Source: Thiogranum sp. (lineage in GTDB: Bacteria; Pseudomonadota; Gammaproteobacteria; DSM-19610). Taken from it: a stretch of 64,000 nt of DNA. Position 1 is the stretch's first letter. Each line of letters begins with the position of its first letter. The stretch covers positions 1 through 64,000 of the forward strand of contig JASBST010000029.1 of assembly GCA_030148775.1 (NCBI GenBank). Direction: 5' to 3'. Shown piece by piece: positions 19,579-28,343 of this stretch. The translations under genes and the position numbers were made by a program. The notes beneath the pieces were generated by a model. The model searched no databases and was not told the origin of the DNA. It saw only the letters and a program-made list of their open reading frames with translations.

Positions 19579-20016
19579 GTGTTCGGTCAGGATCGCGACA
19601 AACTGCGGCAGATGTACTGCCAGGCCTGGCAACGGCACCGGCAAGGCCAGGCTCTGGAGCCGTTGCAGGCACAAATCGTCGCCGTGGTCGAGCGGCATCC
19701 GGAATACCAGCCGTTGCTGGAGCATCCCGAGCGCGCACTCGGACGCGATTACCTGCCGGAGCTGGGCGAGACCAACCCGTTTCTACACATGGGCATGCAT
19801 CTGGCCATCCAGGAGCAGGTCGGTACCGATCGCCCGGCCGGCATGCGCGAGCTGTATCAGCAGGCGGCCGCCACAGGTGCCGATATGCACGGGCTCGACC
19901 ACCGGCTGATGGAATGCCTGGCGGAAATGTTCTGGCAGGCGCAGCGCGACGGCCGCCCGCCGGACGAACAACAGTATTTACATTGTGTCCGCAGGCGCCT
20001 GCGAGGCGTTGACTGA
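19579..20016 (+). CDS. DUF1841 family protein
   Basis: A 145-residue soluble protein of the DUF1841 family, of unknown function and common in beta- and gammaproteobacteria. The start is a GTG at 19579, nine bases after GAGG, and gives the family N-terminus (V/M)FGQDRDKLRQMY. Conserved features are RDYLPELGETNPFLHMGMHLAI, then a His/Asp-containing helix (GADMHGLDHRLMECLAEMFWQAQRDG) and a final YLHCVRRRLRG. The His, Asp and Glu residues in these helices could bind metal, but this is not established. It follows nth by 69 bases and may be a separate unit or the end of that operon. Confidence 0.85.
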   Translation: MFGQDRDKLRQMYCQAWQRHRQGQALEPLQAQIVAVVERHPEYQPLLEHPERALGRDYLPELGETNPFLHMGMHLAIQEQVGTDRPAGMRELYQQAAATGADMHGLDHRLMECLAEMFWQAQRDGRPPDEQQYLHCVRRRLRGVD

Positions 20017-20081
20017 AGACCCGGCCACACGGCACTACAAAAATGCGGCCTTAACGGAACCTTTACCTTTTCCGCCCGGTC

Positions 20082-20107
20082 GTAAGGGTTGTCCAACTGA
20101 CGGCGGA
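20082..20107 (+). promoter_or_regulatory. possible ECF-type promoter before hvfA
   Basis: GTAAGG at 20082-20087 and CGGA at 20104-20107 are separated by exactly 16 bases. This resembles the GTAACC-N16-CGAA promoter recalled for SigF-type ECF sigma factors that control DUF692/MNIO clusters in other proteobacteria. The predicted transcript would have a leader of about 60-65 bases. The match is partial and based on one sequence, so this is tentative. A second ECF-like element, GGAACC at 20056-20061, lies just upstream. Confidence 0.35.
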
Positions 20108-20177
20108 CGGAAATCCTTTCCACCCTGATGTGGCGGGTACGTACTTTGCCACAAATCAAGTCCTTAGGAGGCTTACC

Positions 20178-20501
20178 ATGAAAACTCCAGTAAAAACCCT
20201 GTCGGCGGCGGTAGGTGCCGCGTTCATCTCTTCTCTGGCGGGCACGAGCGTCGCCGCGAGCGACAACCCCTTCAGCATGACCCAGTTATCCAGCGGCTAC
20301 ATGGTCGCCGACAGCCAAGAAGGCAAATGCGGCGAAGGCAAATGCGGCGGCGACAAAAACAAAGTTAAGGCCGAAGGCAAGGGCGGTGAAGGCAAGTGCG
20401 GCGGCATGGGCGACAAGCACGAGACCAAGACCGGCGACGAAATGGGCAAGGCCAAAGCCGAAGGCAAGTGCGGCGAAGGCAAGTGCGGCGGTAACAAGTA
20501 A
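20178..20501 (+). CDS. hvfA: HvfA-type RiPP copper metallophore precursor (EGKCG repeats)
   Basis: A 107-residue secreted, cysteine-repeat peptide of the HvfA/bufferin group. These are peptides whose cysteines are converted to oxazolone/thioamide groups that bind copper. A strong TAGGAGG site lies seven bases before the ATG. The signal peptide (1-27) is of the long Sec type ending SVAAS. The repeated core [11 protein letters not shown] is seen at 48-58 and 95-105, with cysteines at 51, 56, 98 and 103. A middle copy at 66-76 reads [11 protein letters not shown], having lost its first Cys and kept Cys74. Lys/Gly/Glu-rich spacers separate the copies. The maturation enzymes follow directly. The modification chemistry is known from family work, not seen here. 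Confidence 0.9.
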   Translation: MKTPVKTLSAAVGAAFISSLAGTSVAASDNPFSMTQLSSGYMVADSQEGKCGEGKCGGDKNKVKAEGKGGEGKCGGMGDKHETKTGDEMGKAKAEGKCGEGKCGGNK

Positions 20502-20512
20502 TCGGTTTTACC

Positions 20513-21373
20513 ATGACGGCCGCAAAATTCCCCGTACATGGTGCCGGTCTGGGGCTGCGGCGGACCCTGCTGGGTCCGCTTGCGGACCAGCCGCCACCCC
20601 AGGTAGAATTTTACGAAATCGCGCCGGAAAACTGGATCGGCGTGGGCGGGCGGTTCGGCAAGCAGCTGCGCGCATTCACCGAACGCTATCCGTTCGTCAC
20701 CCACGGCCTGTCGCTGTCGATCGGTGGTCCGGCGCCGCTTGACGAGACCTTTCTGCGCCGCCTGAAACGTTTCCTCGATCACCACGGCATTGGCACCTAT
20801 ACCGAACATCTCAGCTACTGTAGCGACGACGGGCATCTGTACGACCTGATGCCGATCCCCTTCACGGCCGAGGCCGTAGCTCATACCGCGGCGCGCATCC
20901 GCCGCGCCCAGGATATTCTGCAACGGCGTATCGCCATGGAAAACGTCTCCTATTACGCGGCCCCCGGGCAGGAGATGACCGAGATAGACTTCATCCGCGC
21001 GGTGCTCGACGAGGCCGATTGCGACCTGCTGCTGGATGTCAACAATATCTACGTCAACAGCGTCAACCACCGCTACGACGCCGAACAATTTCTCAATGCG
21101 CTGCCGGCCGAACGGGTGGTCTATTTTCATGTCGCCGGTCACTTCAACGAGGCCGAGGATCTGATCGTGGATACTCACGGCGCGGATGTCGTCGAACCGG
21201 TGTGGCAGCTGTTGGAAATGGCCTACCGCCGCTTTGGCGTGGTGCCGACCTTGTTGGAGCGCGATTTCAATATTCCACCGCTGCCGCAGCTGCTGGGCGA
21301 GGTCGATCGCATTGTCGAGACCCAGGCGCGGTTCGCCGGTCTGAGACCGACTCGTCATGCCGGACAGGCCTGA
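20513..21373 (+). CDS. hvfB: MNIO family (DUF692) RiPP maturase HvfB
   Basis: A 286-residue multinuclear non-heme iron oxidase of the MbnB/DUF692 family, a TIM-barrel enzyme that oxidises cysteine in RiPP precursors. The conserved metal-ligand motifs are in order: [52 protein letters not shown] and LLERDFNIP. The His, Glu and Asp residues in these bind the iron centre. The ATG is 11 bases after the hvfA stop with no clear ribosome site, so translation may depend on hvfA. It overlaps hvfC by 17 bases. The substrate is inferred to be the peptide encoded just upstream. Confidence 0.92.
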   Translation: MTAAKFPVHGAGLGLRRTLLGPLADQPPPQVEFYEIAPENWIGVGGRFGKQLRAFTERYPFVTHGLSLSIGGPAPLDETFLRRLKRFLDHHGIGTYTEHLSYCSDDGHLYDLMPIPFTAEAVAHTAARIRRAQDILQRRIAMENVSYYAAPGQEMTEIDFIRAVLDEADCDLLLDVNNIYVNSVNHRYDAEQFLNALPAERVVYFHVAGHFNEAEDLIVDTHGADVVEPVWQLLEMAYRRFGVVPTLLERDFNIPPLPQLLGEVDRIVETQARFAGLRPTRHAGQA

Positions 21374-22130
21374 GCCGGATTTTATCCGTCGGCAGTATGA
21401 CTTCGCGGCCCACATCCGCGATCCCCAGCGGCAGCCGCCACCCGACGGTATCGAGGACCGTCGACTGAAGATCTACCGCGACCTGTTCTTCAACAACATT
21501 GAAAATTTTCTCAGCAACAGCTTCCCGGTGCTGAAGCGGATTCTGGACCCGGCCGCCTGGCTGGCGCTGGTGCGCGACTTTTACGGCCGCCACCGCAGCC
21601 ACTCACCGCTGTTTCTCGAAATCCCGCGGGAATTCCTCAATTATCTGGAAACCGAGCGCGATGAACAGGCCGGCGATCCGCCGTTTCTGCGCGAGCTGGC
21701 ACACTACGAGTGGATCGAGCTGGCGTTGTCGGTGGCCGAGGAGCAGCGATCGCCCGACTGCGACCCGCAGGGCGACCTGCTCGCCGCCGCGCCGCTGTTA
21801 TCGCCGTTGGCCTGGCCGCTGGCGTACCAGTATCCGGTACACCGGATCGGCCCGGACTTCCAGCCGCGGACGCCGCCAGCACAACCGGTGTATCTGCTGG
21901 TTTATCGCGACGCGGCAGACGAAGTCGGCTTTGTGGAACTGAATGCGGTGTCGGCCCGGTTGTTCGCACTGCTGCAGGAGCCAACGCGGCGCGACGGTCT
22001 GACGTTGCTGCGCCAGATTGCCGACGAACTGGCGCATCCACAGCCGGAACAAGTCGTCCAGGGCGGTGCGACCATCCTTGAACAGTGGCGACAACTGGGC
22101 ATTGTCCTGGGCGCGGCCTGCACGACCTGA
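21357..22130 (+). CDS. hvfC: MbnC-like partner protein HvfC (DUF2063)
   Basis: A 257-residue protein with the N-terminal DUF2063 putative DNA-binding fold ([28 protein letters not shown]), which in this context acts as the partner of the MNIO maturase. In methanobactin systems MbnB and MbnC form a heterodimer that recognises the precursor leader. The C-terminal half (about 120-250) is the usual variable winged-helix-like part. The gene overlaps hvfB, supporting a fixed 1:1 product ratio. No cofactor motif is seen. The function is inferred from the family and the hvfA-hvfB-hvfC order. Confidence 0.88.
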   Translation: MPDRPEPDFIRRQYDFAAHIRDPQRQPPPDGIEDRRLKIYRDLFFNNIENFLSNSFPVLKRILDPAAWLALVRDFYGRHRSHSPLFLEIPREFLNYLETERDEQAGDPPFLRELAHYEWIELALSVAEEQRSPDCDPQGDLLAAAPLLSPLAWPLAYQYPVHRIGPDFQPRTPPAQPVYLLVYRDAADEVGFVELNAVSARLFALLQEPTRRDGLTLLRQIADELAHPQPEQVVQGGATILEQWRQLGIVLGAACTT

Positions 22131-22156
22131 GAACACCGGAGCCAATGGAGCCAATT

Positions 22157-22747
22157 ATGTATCCTCTCACACAACTACAACGAATTCTCGACAGCACCCG
22201 GGCGCTGGATTTCCTCGCGCCTCTGGCGCTGCGTCTGTACCTGGTCCCGATTTTCTGGATGGCGGGTTCGAAGAAACTGCAGGATATCGACAGTACCATC
22301 GCTTGGTTCGGTAACCCGGATTGGGGACTTGGACTGCCCTTTCCGGAATTGCTCGCCTGGACGGCGGCGATTACCGAAGCCGGCGGCGCGGTGCTGTTGT
22401 TGATCGGCCTGGCCGTGCGCTGGATATCGATACCCTTGATGATCACCATGGCCGTGGCCGCATTTGCCGTGCACTGGCACAACGGCTGGCTGGCCATCGC
22501 CGAGAGTTCCGGTCCCTTTGCCACCGAGCGCACGCAGGGCGCGATCGAACGCCTCGACCAGGCCAAGGAGATTCTGCAGACGCACGGCAATTACGAGTGG
22601 TTGACGCAAAACGGCAGTTTCGTGGTACTGAACAATGGTATCGAGTTCGCCGCCACTTACTTCGTCATGCTGTTGGCCCTGTTCTTCATCGGTGCCGGCA
22701 GATTTTTCAGCATGGACTACTGGATTCGCAGCGCCTTTATGCGCTGA
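22157..22747 (+). CDS. hvfX: DoxX family membrane protein, HvfX type
   Basis: A 196-residue integral membrane protein of the DoxX superfamily, with four hydrophobic segments and the family motif YLVPIFWMAGSKKLQDI near the N-terminus. DoxX proteins are frequent members of MNIO/DUF692 clusters, where their role is undefined; quinone- or redox-linked membrane functions have been proposed. The ATG at 22157 is preferred over 22145 because TGGAG lies six bases upstream of it. It closes the hvfABCX operon and is followed by a strong GC hairpin before copA. Confidence 0.85.
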   Translation: MYPLTQLQRILDSTRALDFLAPLALRLYLVPIFWMAGSKKLQDIDSTIAWFGNPDWGLGLPFPELLAWTAAITEAGGAVLLLIGLAVRWISIPLMITMAVAAFAVHWHNGWLAIAESSGPFATERTQGAIERLDQAKEILQTHGNYEWLTQNGSFVVLNNGIEFAATYFVMLLALFFIGAGRFFSMDYWIRSAFMR

Positions 22748-22752
22748 AGCGG

Positions 22753-22781
22753 CCGCCACCCGGGCGCCCGGGTGCTGGCGG
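22753..22781. terminator. GC-rich hairpin between hvfX and copA
   Basis: CCGCCA-CCCGGGC pairs with GCCCGGG-TGGCGG, with a three-base bulge, seven bases after the hvfX stop. The stem is very stable, but no T-run follows (GTAAGGCC). It may therefore be a Rho-dependent or mRNA-stabilising structure rather than a classic intrinsic terminator. Confidence 0.5.
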
Positions 22782-22823
22782 TAAGGCCAGGAATCGTGCG
22801 TCTTTAAGCCGCGCGCATTTGAG

Positions 22824-22829
22824 TATACT
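22824..22829 (+). promoter_or_regulatory. candidate -10 element immediately before copA
   Basis: TATACT ends six bases before the copA ATG at 22836. If used, it would start transcription at or next to the start codon, giving a leaderless mRNA, which agrees with the absence of any Shine-Dalgarno sequence. No good -35 is present at 17 bases and no CueR-type dyad is evident, so an activator may be needed. Confidence 0.3.
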
Positions 22830-22835
22830 GCGGTT

Positions 22836-25613
22836 ATGGATCGTCCAACCGACACCTCCCGGACACCCGCCCCGGTCGCCCGCTACGCACTGGCCGTGGA
22901 AGGCATGACCTGCCAGCACTGCGTGGCGCGGGTGGAGGAGGCGATTCGCGCCGTCGCGGGCGTGACAGACGCCGACGTTGATCTGGCCGGCGGCAGCGCC
23001 CAGGTCAGCGGTGGGCAGCCACACGCGGTGATCGCCGCGCTGGAAAAGGTCGGCTACGAAGCCCGCCCGCGGGCGGCGTCCGCGCCGAGCTGCGAGGCGA
23101 CCCCAGCCGAGCGACCGTCCACGTCAACGTCGGTAGCGGCCATGGACGACGCTTATCGCATCGACATCGACGACATGACCTGCGCCAGTTGTGTGGCGCG
23201 GGTGGAAAAGGCTATTCTCGCCGTCCCCGGTGTCAGCACCGCCGCGGTCAATCTGGTCGAGGGCGCGGCATACGTGCAAGGCGGCGTCGCCAAGGATGTC
23301 GCCGAAGCGATTATCGATCAGGGCTATCCGGCCCGGCCCGCCGCCGCTGCGCGCCCCGGCGGCGAAGTGCGCTTGCGCTTCGCTACGGCACTCACCGCCG
23401 AACAACGGCAGCAAGTCGAGCAACGGCTGCAAACGGTGGCTGCCGGCAGCGAAGTACGTTGGGCCGGCGACAATCAGGCACGACTGACGCTGCGCGCCCA
23501 CGCCGCCGATTATCTGCTGATACTGCGCCAGGCCGGTTTCGATCCGGTGCTGGAGGAAATCGCGCCCGACCCTTATCTGGCCCAGGAACAACAGGCGCGA
23601 TACGCGATCCGGCAATCGTTGCTGCGCGCGCTGGCGGCCGGCCTGCTCGGGTCCGCGCTGATGGGCGCCATGATGACCGGTCTGCTGCCCCACGTGGAGG
23701 CCGGCTCCGCGCTCAGCGATCTGAGCGGCCGCGGCTTCTGGCTGGCGATGGCGGCGCTGACGCTGCTGACGATGATCTACAGCGGGCGCGATTACTATGT
23801 CGGCGCCTGGAAGCAGCTCAAGCACGTCCGCGCCAATATGGACACCCTTGTGGCGGTCGGTACCGCGGCGGCCTGGCTGGCATCGCTGCTGTTGATCCTG
23901 GCACCCGATTTCGTCCCCGCGGCGCAACGCCATCTTTATCTGGAGACCTCGGTACTCATACTGGCTTTTCTACAGTTCGGCCATGCACTGGAAGTGCGCG
24001 CCAAGGCGCGCACCTCACGCGCGATCGGCGCGCTGGTGGCTTTGGCGCCGAAATCCGCCCGCCTGGTCCGCAACGGGCAGGAAGTGACCATGCCCGCGGC
24101 CTTGCTGCAACCGGGCGATGTTTTCCGGGTGCGCCCGGGTGACGCGGTGGCCGGCGACGGCGTGGTCGTCCAGGGCAGCTCCAGTATCGACGAATCGATG
24201 CTCAGCGGCGAACCGCTGGCCGTGGCGAAGACGAGCGGCGACGAGGTGACCGGCGGCACCATCAATCAGTCCGGCTCCCTGCTGGTGCGCGTCAGCCGCG
24301 CCGGGGCCGATTCGACCCTGGCGGGTATTATCCAGGCGGTCAAACAGGCACAGATGAGCAAGCCGCCGATCGGGCGTCTGGTCGATCGCATCGCGGCGGT
24401 GTTCGTGCCCCTGGTCATGCTGATCGCGCTGCTGAGCTTCGGCGCCTGGATGGCCTGGGGACCCCAGCCTGCACTGCCGTTTGCGCTGACCACGGCAATT
24501 GCGGTGCTGGTGATCGCCTGCCCTTGTGCCTTGGGACTGGCCACGCCCATCGCCATCATGGTCGGTATGGGACGGGCCGCGCGCTTCGGCATTTTGATTC
24601 GCAATGGCGACGCCTTGCAGTCCGCGGCCGATATCTCCCATCTGATAGTCGACAAAACCGGTACCCTGACCGAAGGCAAGCCGCGGATCACGGCCATTTA
24701 TCCCGCCGACGGCGTCAGCGAGGAGCAGCTGCTGCGCTGGGCCGCGAGCCTGGAGCAGCCGTCCGGACATCCGCTGGCGCAGGCGGTGCTGGCATCGGCG
24801 CAGGCGCGCGCCATCGCGCCGCTGCCGGTGACGGATTTTCACGCCGAAGGCGGACAGGGCGTACGCGCCCGGATCGAATCGCGCCAATTCTTTCTCGGTC
24901 GCCAGGAATGGTTGCAGGAACTGGGTATAGGCTGCAGCGCAGAACAGTCGCATCGAGCCGATGCACTGGCCCGGGACGGCAAAACGCCGATCTGGCTGGC
25001 CGATCGACAGCAGGTACTGGGCGTACTCGGGCTGAATGATCCCGTGCGGCACGACACGCCGGCGGCGATCGAAGCGCTGCACCGGGCGGGAATCCAGGTC
25101 GTCATGTGCACCGGCGACCACCCCGATACCGCCAATACCGTGGCCAGTCAGCTCAACATCGACACTGTCCACAGTCGCGTACTGCCGCAGCGCAAAGCCG
25201 AAATCGTCGCCGAGCTGCAGGCGCGCGGACACACAGTGGGCATGGTGGGCGACGGTGTCAACGACGCCCCGGCGCTGACGCAGGCGCACGTCGGCTTCGC
25301 CATCGGCGCGGGCACCGACGTGGCGATTGAGAGCGCCGATGTCACACTGGCGAGCGATTCACTGACCAGCGTGGCCGGAGCGATTACGCTGTCGCGCGCC
25401 ACGCTGCGCAATATTCGCCAGAATCTGTTTGGCGCCTTTATCTACAATGTCATCGGCATTCCACTGGCCGCCGGCGCATTGTATCCCTTTACCGGCTGGC
25501 TGCTGAACCCGGTGTTCGCCAGCCTCGCCATGGCACTTTCCTCGGTGACCGTGGTCACTAATGCCAATCGACTACGGTTTTTCCAACCCATGGAGTTGAG
25601 CACCGATGAGTGA
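22836..25613 (+). CDS. copA: copper-exporting P1B-type ATPase with two heavy-metal domains
   Basis: A 925-residue Cu(I) export pump. Two N-terminal HMA domains carry MTCQHC (Cys26, Cys29) and DMTCASC (about residues 108-114). A divergent third HMA-like segment lacking CxxC lies near 170-240. The membrane metal site CPC is in VIACPCALGLATP, characteristic of P1B-1 Cu(I) pumps. The phosphorylation motif is DKTGTLTEGK, the HP dipeptide is in SGHPLAQAV, and the hinge is GDGVNDAP. The ATG lacks a Shine-Dalgarno sequence. The gene overlaps copZ and follows the hvf operon, so both may respond to copper. Confidence 0.95.
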   Translation: MDRPTDTSRTPAPVARYALAVEGMTCQHCVARVEEAIRAVAGVTDADVDLAGGSAQVSGGQPHAVIAALEKVGYEARPRAASAPSCEATPAERPSTSTSVAAMDDAYRIDIDDMTCASCVARVEKAILAVPGVSTAAVNLVEGAAYVQGGVAKDVAEAIIDQGYPARPAAAARPGGEVRLRFATALTAEQRQQVEQRLQTVAAGSEVRWAGDNQARLTLRAHAADYLLILRQAGFDPVLEEIAPDPYLAQEQQARYAIRQSLLRALAAGLLGSALMGAMMTGLLPHVEAGSALSDLSGRGFWLAMAALTLLTMIYSGRDYYVGAWKQLKHVRANMDTLVAVGTAAAWLASLLLILAPDFVPAAQRHLYLETSVLILAFLQFGHALEVRAKARTSRAIGALVALAPKSARLVRNGQEVTMPAALLQPGDVFRVRPGDAVAGDGVVVQGSSSIDESMLSGEPLAVAKTSGDEVTGGTINQSGSLLVRVSRAGADSTLAGIIQAVKQAQMSKPPIGRLVDRIAAVFVPLVMLIALLSFGAWMAWGPQPALPFALTTAIAVLVIACPCALGLATPIAIMVGMGRAARFGILIRNGDALQSAADISHLIVDKTGTLTEGKPRITAIYPADGVSEEQLLRWAASLEQPSGHPLAQAVLASAQARAIAPLPVTDFHAEGGQGVRARIESRQFFLGRQEWLQELGIGCSAEQSHRADALARDGKTPIWLADRQQVLGVLGLNDPVRHDTPAAIEALHRAGIQVVMCTGDHPDTANTVASQLNIDTVHSRVLPQRKAEIVAELQARGHTVGMVGDGVNDAPALTQAHVGFAIGAGTDVAIESADVTLASDSLTSVAGAITLSRATLRNIRQNLFGAFIYNVIGIPLAAGALYPFTGWLLNPVFASLAMALSSVTVVTNANRLRFFQPMELSTDE

Positions 25614-25815
25614 GACAGTAACGCTGACCGTCAGCGGCATGACCTGCCAGCATTGCGTTGCCGCCGTGCGCAAGGCGTTGCAGGCCGTCGACGGCGTGGA
25701 GGAAGTCACCGATGTTTCACTGGCGGACAACAGCGCCACAGTGAAAGGGGTCGCCGACCCGCGGGCGTTGATCGCGGCGGTGCAGGAGAGCGGCTACAGT
25801 GCCGCGCTGCGTTGA
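25606..25815 (+). CDS. copZ: CopZ-type copper chaperone
   Basis: A 69-residue single HMA-domain protein with the metal-binding MTCQHC motif at residues 12-17 and the usual beta-alpha-beta-beta-alpha-beta fold pattern (GVEEVTDVSLADNSATV). It should carry Cu(I) in the cytoplasm and hand it to CopA. Its MTCQHCVA motif is identical to that of the first CopA HMA domain, consistent with direct transfer or with duplication. The ATG lies inside the end of copA (eight-base overlap), so the two are co-translated. Confidence 0.93.
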   Translation: MSETVTLTVSGMTCQHCVAAVRKALQAVDGVEEVTDVSLADNSATVKGVADPRALIAAVQESGYSAALR

Positions 25816-25839
25816 CCGCGTTTGGCGTAACGGGCGCGA

Positions 25840-27138
25840 CTAAAAATAGCGTGATAGACGCAAGGTGACATGGCTGTCGTTGCGCAAAGCGGCGGCCACG
25901 ACGTCGCCGCCACCGTCGAACCAGCGACTTTCCAGCTCCAGGCTCCAGTGATCGCTCAGGCGCCGTTCGCCTTCGAGCGAGAACTGTCTGGCACGGGTAT
26001 CGCGGTCGATGACGACACCGGCCAGCAATGTGCTGCTCTGGACATCGTTGAGACTAAGGCGCATGCCCAGAAAGATATCGTCATCCAGCAGCACCGGCGG
26101 TTGTCGGCCGGGGTCGCTGCTGCGCCCGTCCCGGGAATATTCCAGCAATAACCCCAGATCGGCGTCGCTGGCGAATATCTGATAGCGGGTATACTCGAAG
26201 CCGCCGACCGCGGCGCTGTAGTGATCGCCGTGCTGGGCGCGCCACAGCGCCTCGAATTTCCACAGCCAGGCGCCACGGGTGAACTGGATGTCCGTACCCA
26301 CTTGCCGGATCAGGTCGTAGAAGGGTATCAGGCGATCACCGGCGGTGTTCGCTATCAGGCGCGGCTCCCGTCCGGTACCGTCGAAGTAATAAAACCCGAA
26401 GTCCCAGTCCCCGATATAATGGGAATAGCGCAGTGCCAGGTCGATATGGTTTTGTTCGTCGGAGGACTGATAAAGGGCCTGGCCATCGGTCACCAGCGGA
26501 AAGCGCAACCGCCCGTGTTTGCCCGGAAACGTCCGTTCGCGAAACCAGGGCAACAGATAGAAGTCCAGCGTCCCCCAGTCGCGCTGGGACGATAGCTTGA
26601 GCATCGGTTGCCCCAATTTGTCCTCGGCGTCTATGTCCTCGACAAAATCGGTCTGATTGATGATATCGACAAGGTGATTCGACTCGGTCACCCCCCAGAA
26701 CACACGGTTGAAACCGGCCAGCACTTCCCAGGATCCGCGGACAGCACGCCAATAGGCTTCGCGTAAATCGACATGCGTGCGACGGCTGTCCTGGCTATCC
26801 AGGTGGACGAATGGGATCAGACTGTATTGCTCATCGTCCCTGCTCCAGCTGAATTCGGGCTGCAGCAGCAACGAAGTCTGCAAGCTATCGAACTGCCGGG
26901 CGTCAAGGCCCTCGTCGGGGAAAAAACGGGCCTCGGTGGCGATATAACCCGACAGGCGATAGTCGGCCGCCAGCGGCATCGGCAGGCAGGCGATCAGCCA
27001 GAGCGAGACACACGAACCGATTCTCGCACGACGCCCCCGGTCCGCTCGGCGCCGCAAACAAAAACCGGCGCGTCCCATTCGGTCAGATTCGCCGGCACTC
27101 GGACTGCGGCGCGACTGCTTTTGCTCAATCGTCGACAT
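25840..27138 (-). CDS. predicted outer-membrane beta-barrel protein
   Basis: A protein of up to 432 residues, not assigned to a named family. A signal sequence is seen at about 40-58 (hydrophobic, ending PMPLAADYR). The region before it is basic and long, so the true start may be ATG 27078 rather than 27138. The mature part is rich in alternating aromatic strands (for example GYIATEARFF, LRYSHYIGDWDFGFYYFDGT) and ends LRLSRYF with a terminal Phe, the barrel-assembly signal. It overlaps the end of the MFS gene by 14 bases, which suggests co-transcription. It converges on copZ with 24 bases between. A channel or receptor role is inferred. Confidence 0.7.
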   Translation of the reverse strand: MSTIEQKQSRRSPSAGESDRMGRAGFCLRRRADRGRRARIGSCVSLWLIACLPMPLAADYRLSGYIATEARFFPDEGLDARQFDSLQTSLLLQPEFSWSRDDEQYSLIPFVHLDSQDSRRTHVDLREAYWRAVRGSWEVLAGFNRVFWGVTESNHLVDIINQTDFVEDIDAEDKLGQPMLKLSSQRDWGTLDFYLLPWFRERTFPGKHGRLRFPLVTDGQALYQSSDEQNHIDLALRYSHYIGDWDFGFYYFDGTGREPRLIANTAGDRLIPFYDLIRQVGTDIQFTRGAWLWKFEALWRAQHGDHYSAAVGGFEYTRYQIFASDADLGLLLEYSRDGRSSDPGRQPPVLLDDDIFLGMRLSLNDVQSSTLLAGVVIDRDTRARQFSLEGERRLSDHWSLELESRWFDGGGDVVAAALRNDSHVTLRLSRYF

Positions 27139-28258
27139 TCCGTATTCCCCGCCACACTATCGCCAACGCCAGCAACGCCGTCAGCGCCGCCGCCAGATAC
27201 ATCCATTCGGCGCCGAAATCCTGCCATAGATAACCGGCGGCGAAACTGCCGAGCGCGCCGCCGGCACCGAAGCTCAAACTGCTGTACAACGCCTGTCCGC
27301 GTCCCTGCAGACGCCCGCGGAACAAGCGATGGAACAAATGAATCGATACGGCATGATACAGCCCGAAGCTGGCCGCGTGCAGCACCTGTGCGATCAGCAT
27401 AATCCAAAGATTGTCCACCGCCGCCGCAATCAACAGCCAGCGCAGCGCCGTCAGGGCGGTGGCCCAAAGCAGCAGGTGGCGCGCACCGAAACGTGGCAGC
27501 CAATGACGCATGCGCATAAAAACACCGATTTCCGCCACCACGCCCAAGGCCCATAGCTGCCCGATGAGGGTCTCGCTGTAGCCGTGGTTCGACAGATAAA
27601 TGCTGTAGAACGTGTAATAGGGTCCGTGGCTCGCCTGGATCAGAAAACATACCAGCAGCACGGAGATCACCACCGGCTGGCGCAGTACCTCGGTCAGCGA
27701 CAGGCTTTCGCGATGCGGATGCGGCGTCTTTTTTTCCGGGACCAGCAGGCTCGATCCCCAGATCGCCGCGAACAGACCGGTCAGGACCAGCGGCAGCACG
27801 GCACTGCCGGTGTATTCGAACAGCATGCCCAATGCGGTTACCGTCAGGATGAAACCGACGGAACCCCACAGGCGGATACTGCTGTAGCGATGGGTGTCGG
27901 CGGCCAGATGATTGAGCGTATTGGCCTCGAATTGCGGCAGGGCGGCGTTCCAGAAGAAGCTGAACAGCGCCATCACCAGCGCCATCGCCCAGTAGCCGCT
28001 CACGGCAAAAACCAACGCGAAACTGAGCACGGACAGCAGACCGGCGATGCGCACGATCTTCATGCCGCGTCCGGTATGATCGGCGATCCAGCCCCAGATA
28101 TTCGGCGCGACGATCTTGGTGGCCATGATGATCGCCACCAGTTCGCCGATCTCCACCACGCCGAATCCCAGCGAGCGCAGATACAGGCCCCAGTAGGGCA
28201 CCAGCGCGCCGAGCGAGGCGAAATAGAAGAAATAAAAAGTCGACAGCCGCCAGTACAT
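27125..28258 (-). CDS. MFS transporter, HcaT/MFS_1-like
   Basis: A 377-residue, 12-helix major facilitator superfamily protein resembling the HcaT/LacY-like MFS_1 group (3-phenylpropionate transporter type). The N-terminus MYWRLSTFYFFYFASLGALVPYWGLYLRSLGF is typical. The loop motif after helix 2 reads GWIADHTGRGMKIVRI, the usual GxxxDrxGrr element. A cytoplasmic loop with KKTPHPHRESLSL separates the two six-helix halves. It lies 85 bases downstream of aroC on the same strand. No substrate can be named, and genes for aromatic acid catabolism are not present nearby. Confidence 0.85.
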   Translation of the reverse strand: MYWRLSTFYFFYFASLGALVPYWGLYLRSLGFGVVEIGELVAIIMATKIVAPNIWGWIADHTGRGMKIVRIAGLLSVLSFALVFAVSGYWAMALVMALFSFFWNAALPQFEANTLNHLAADTHRYSSIRLWGSVGFILTVTALGMLFEYTGSAVLPLVLTGLFAAIWGSSLLVPEKKTPHPHRESLSLTEVLRQPVVISVLLVCFLIQASHGPYYTFYSIYLSNHGYSETLIGQLWALGVVAEIGVFMRMRHWLPRFGARHLLLWATALTALRWLLIAAAVDNLWIMLIAQVLHAASFGLYHAVSIHLFHRLFRGRLQGRGQALYSSLSFGAGGALGSFAAGYLWQDFGAEWMYLAAALTALLALAIVWRGIRNVDD

Positions 28259-28343
28259 GGAACGCTCCGGCGACGCTAGAAAAACGCAACGGGCGGCGGC
28301 GGCGCACGCAAGCCCCTGTCGCCGGGCGGTCGGCGGACAGCCA

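Noticed and set aside
20017-20177. Riboswitch before hvfA
   Set aside because: No known riboswitch core or stable multi-helix fold is recognisable; the leader is short after the proposed promoter.
26994-28307. 437-codon minus-strand frame overlapping the MFS gene
   Set aside because: Same strand, different frame from the MFS gene. Arg-rich with no membrane pattern; the MFS frame has all family motifs.
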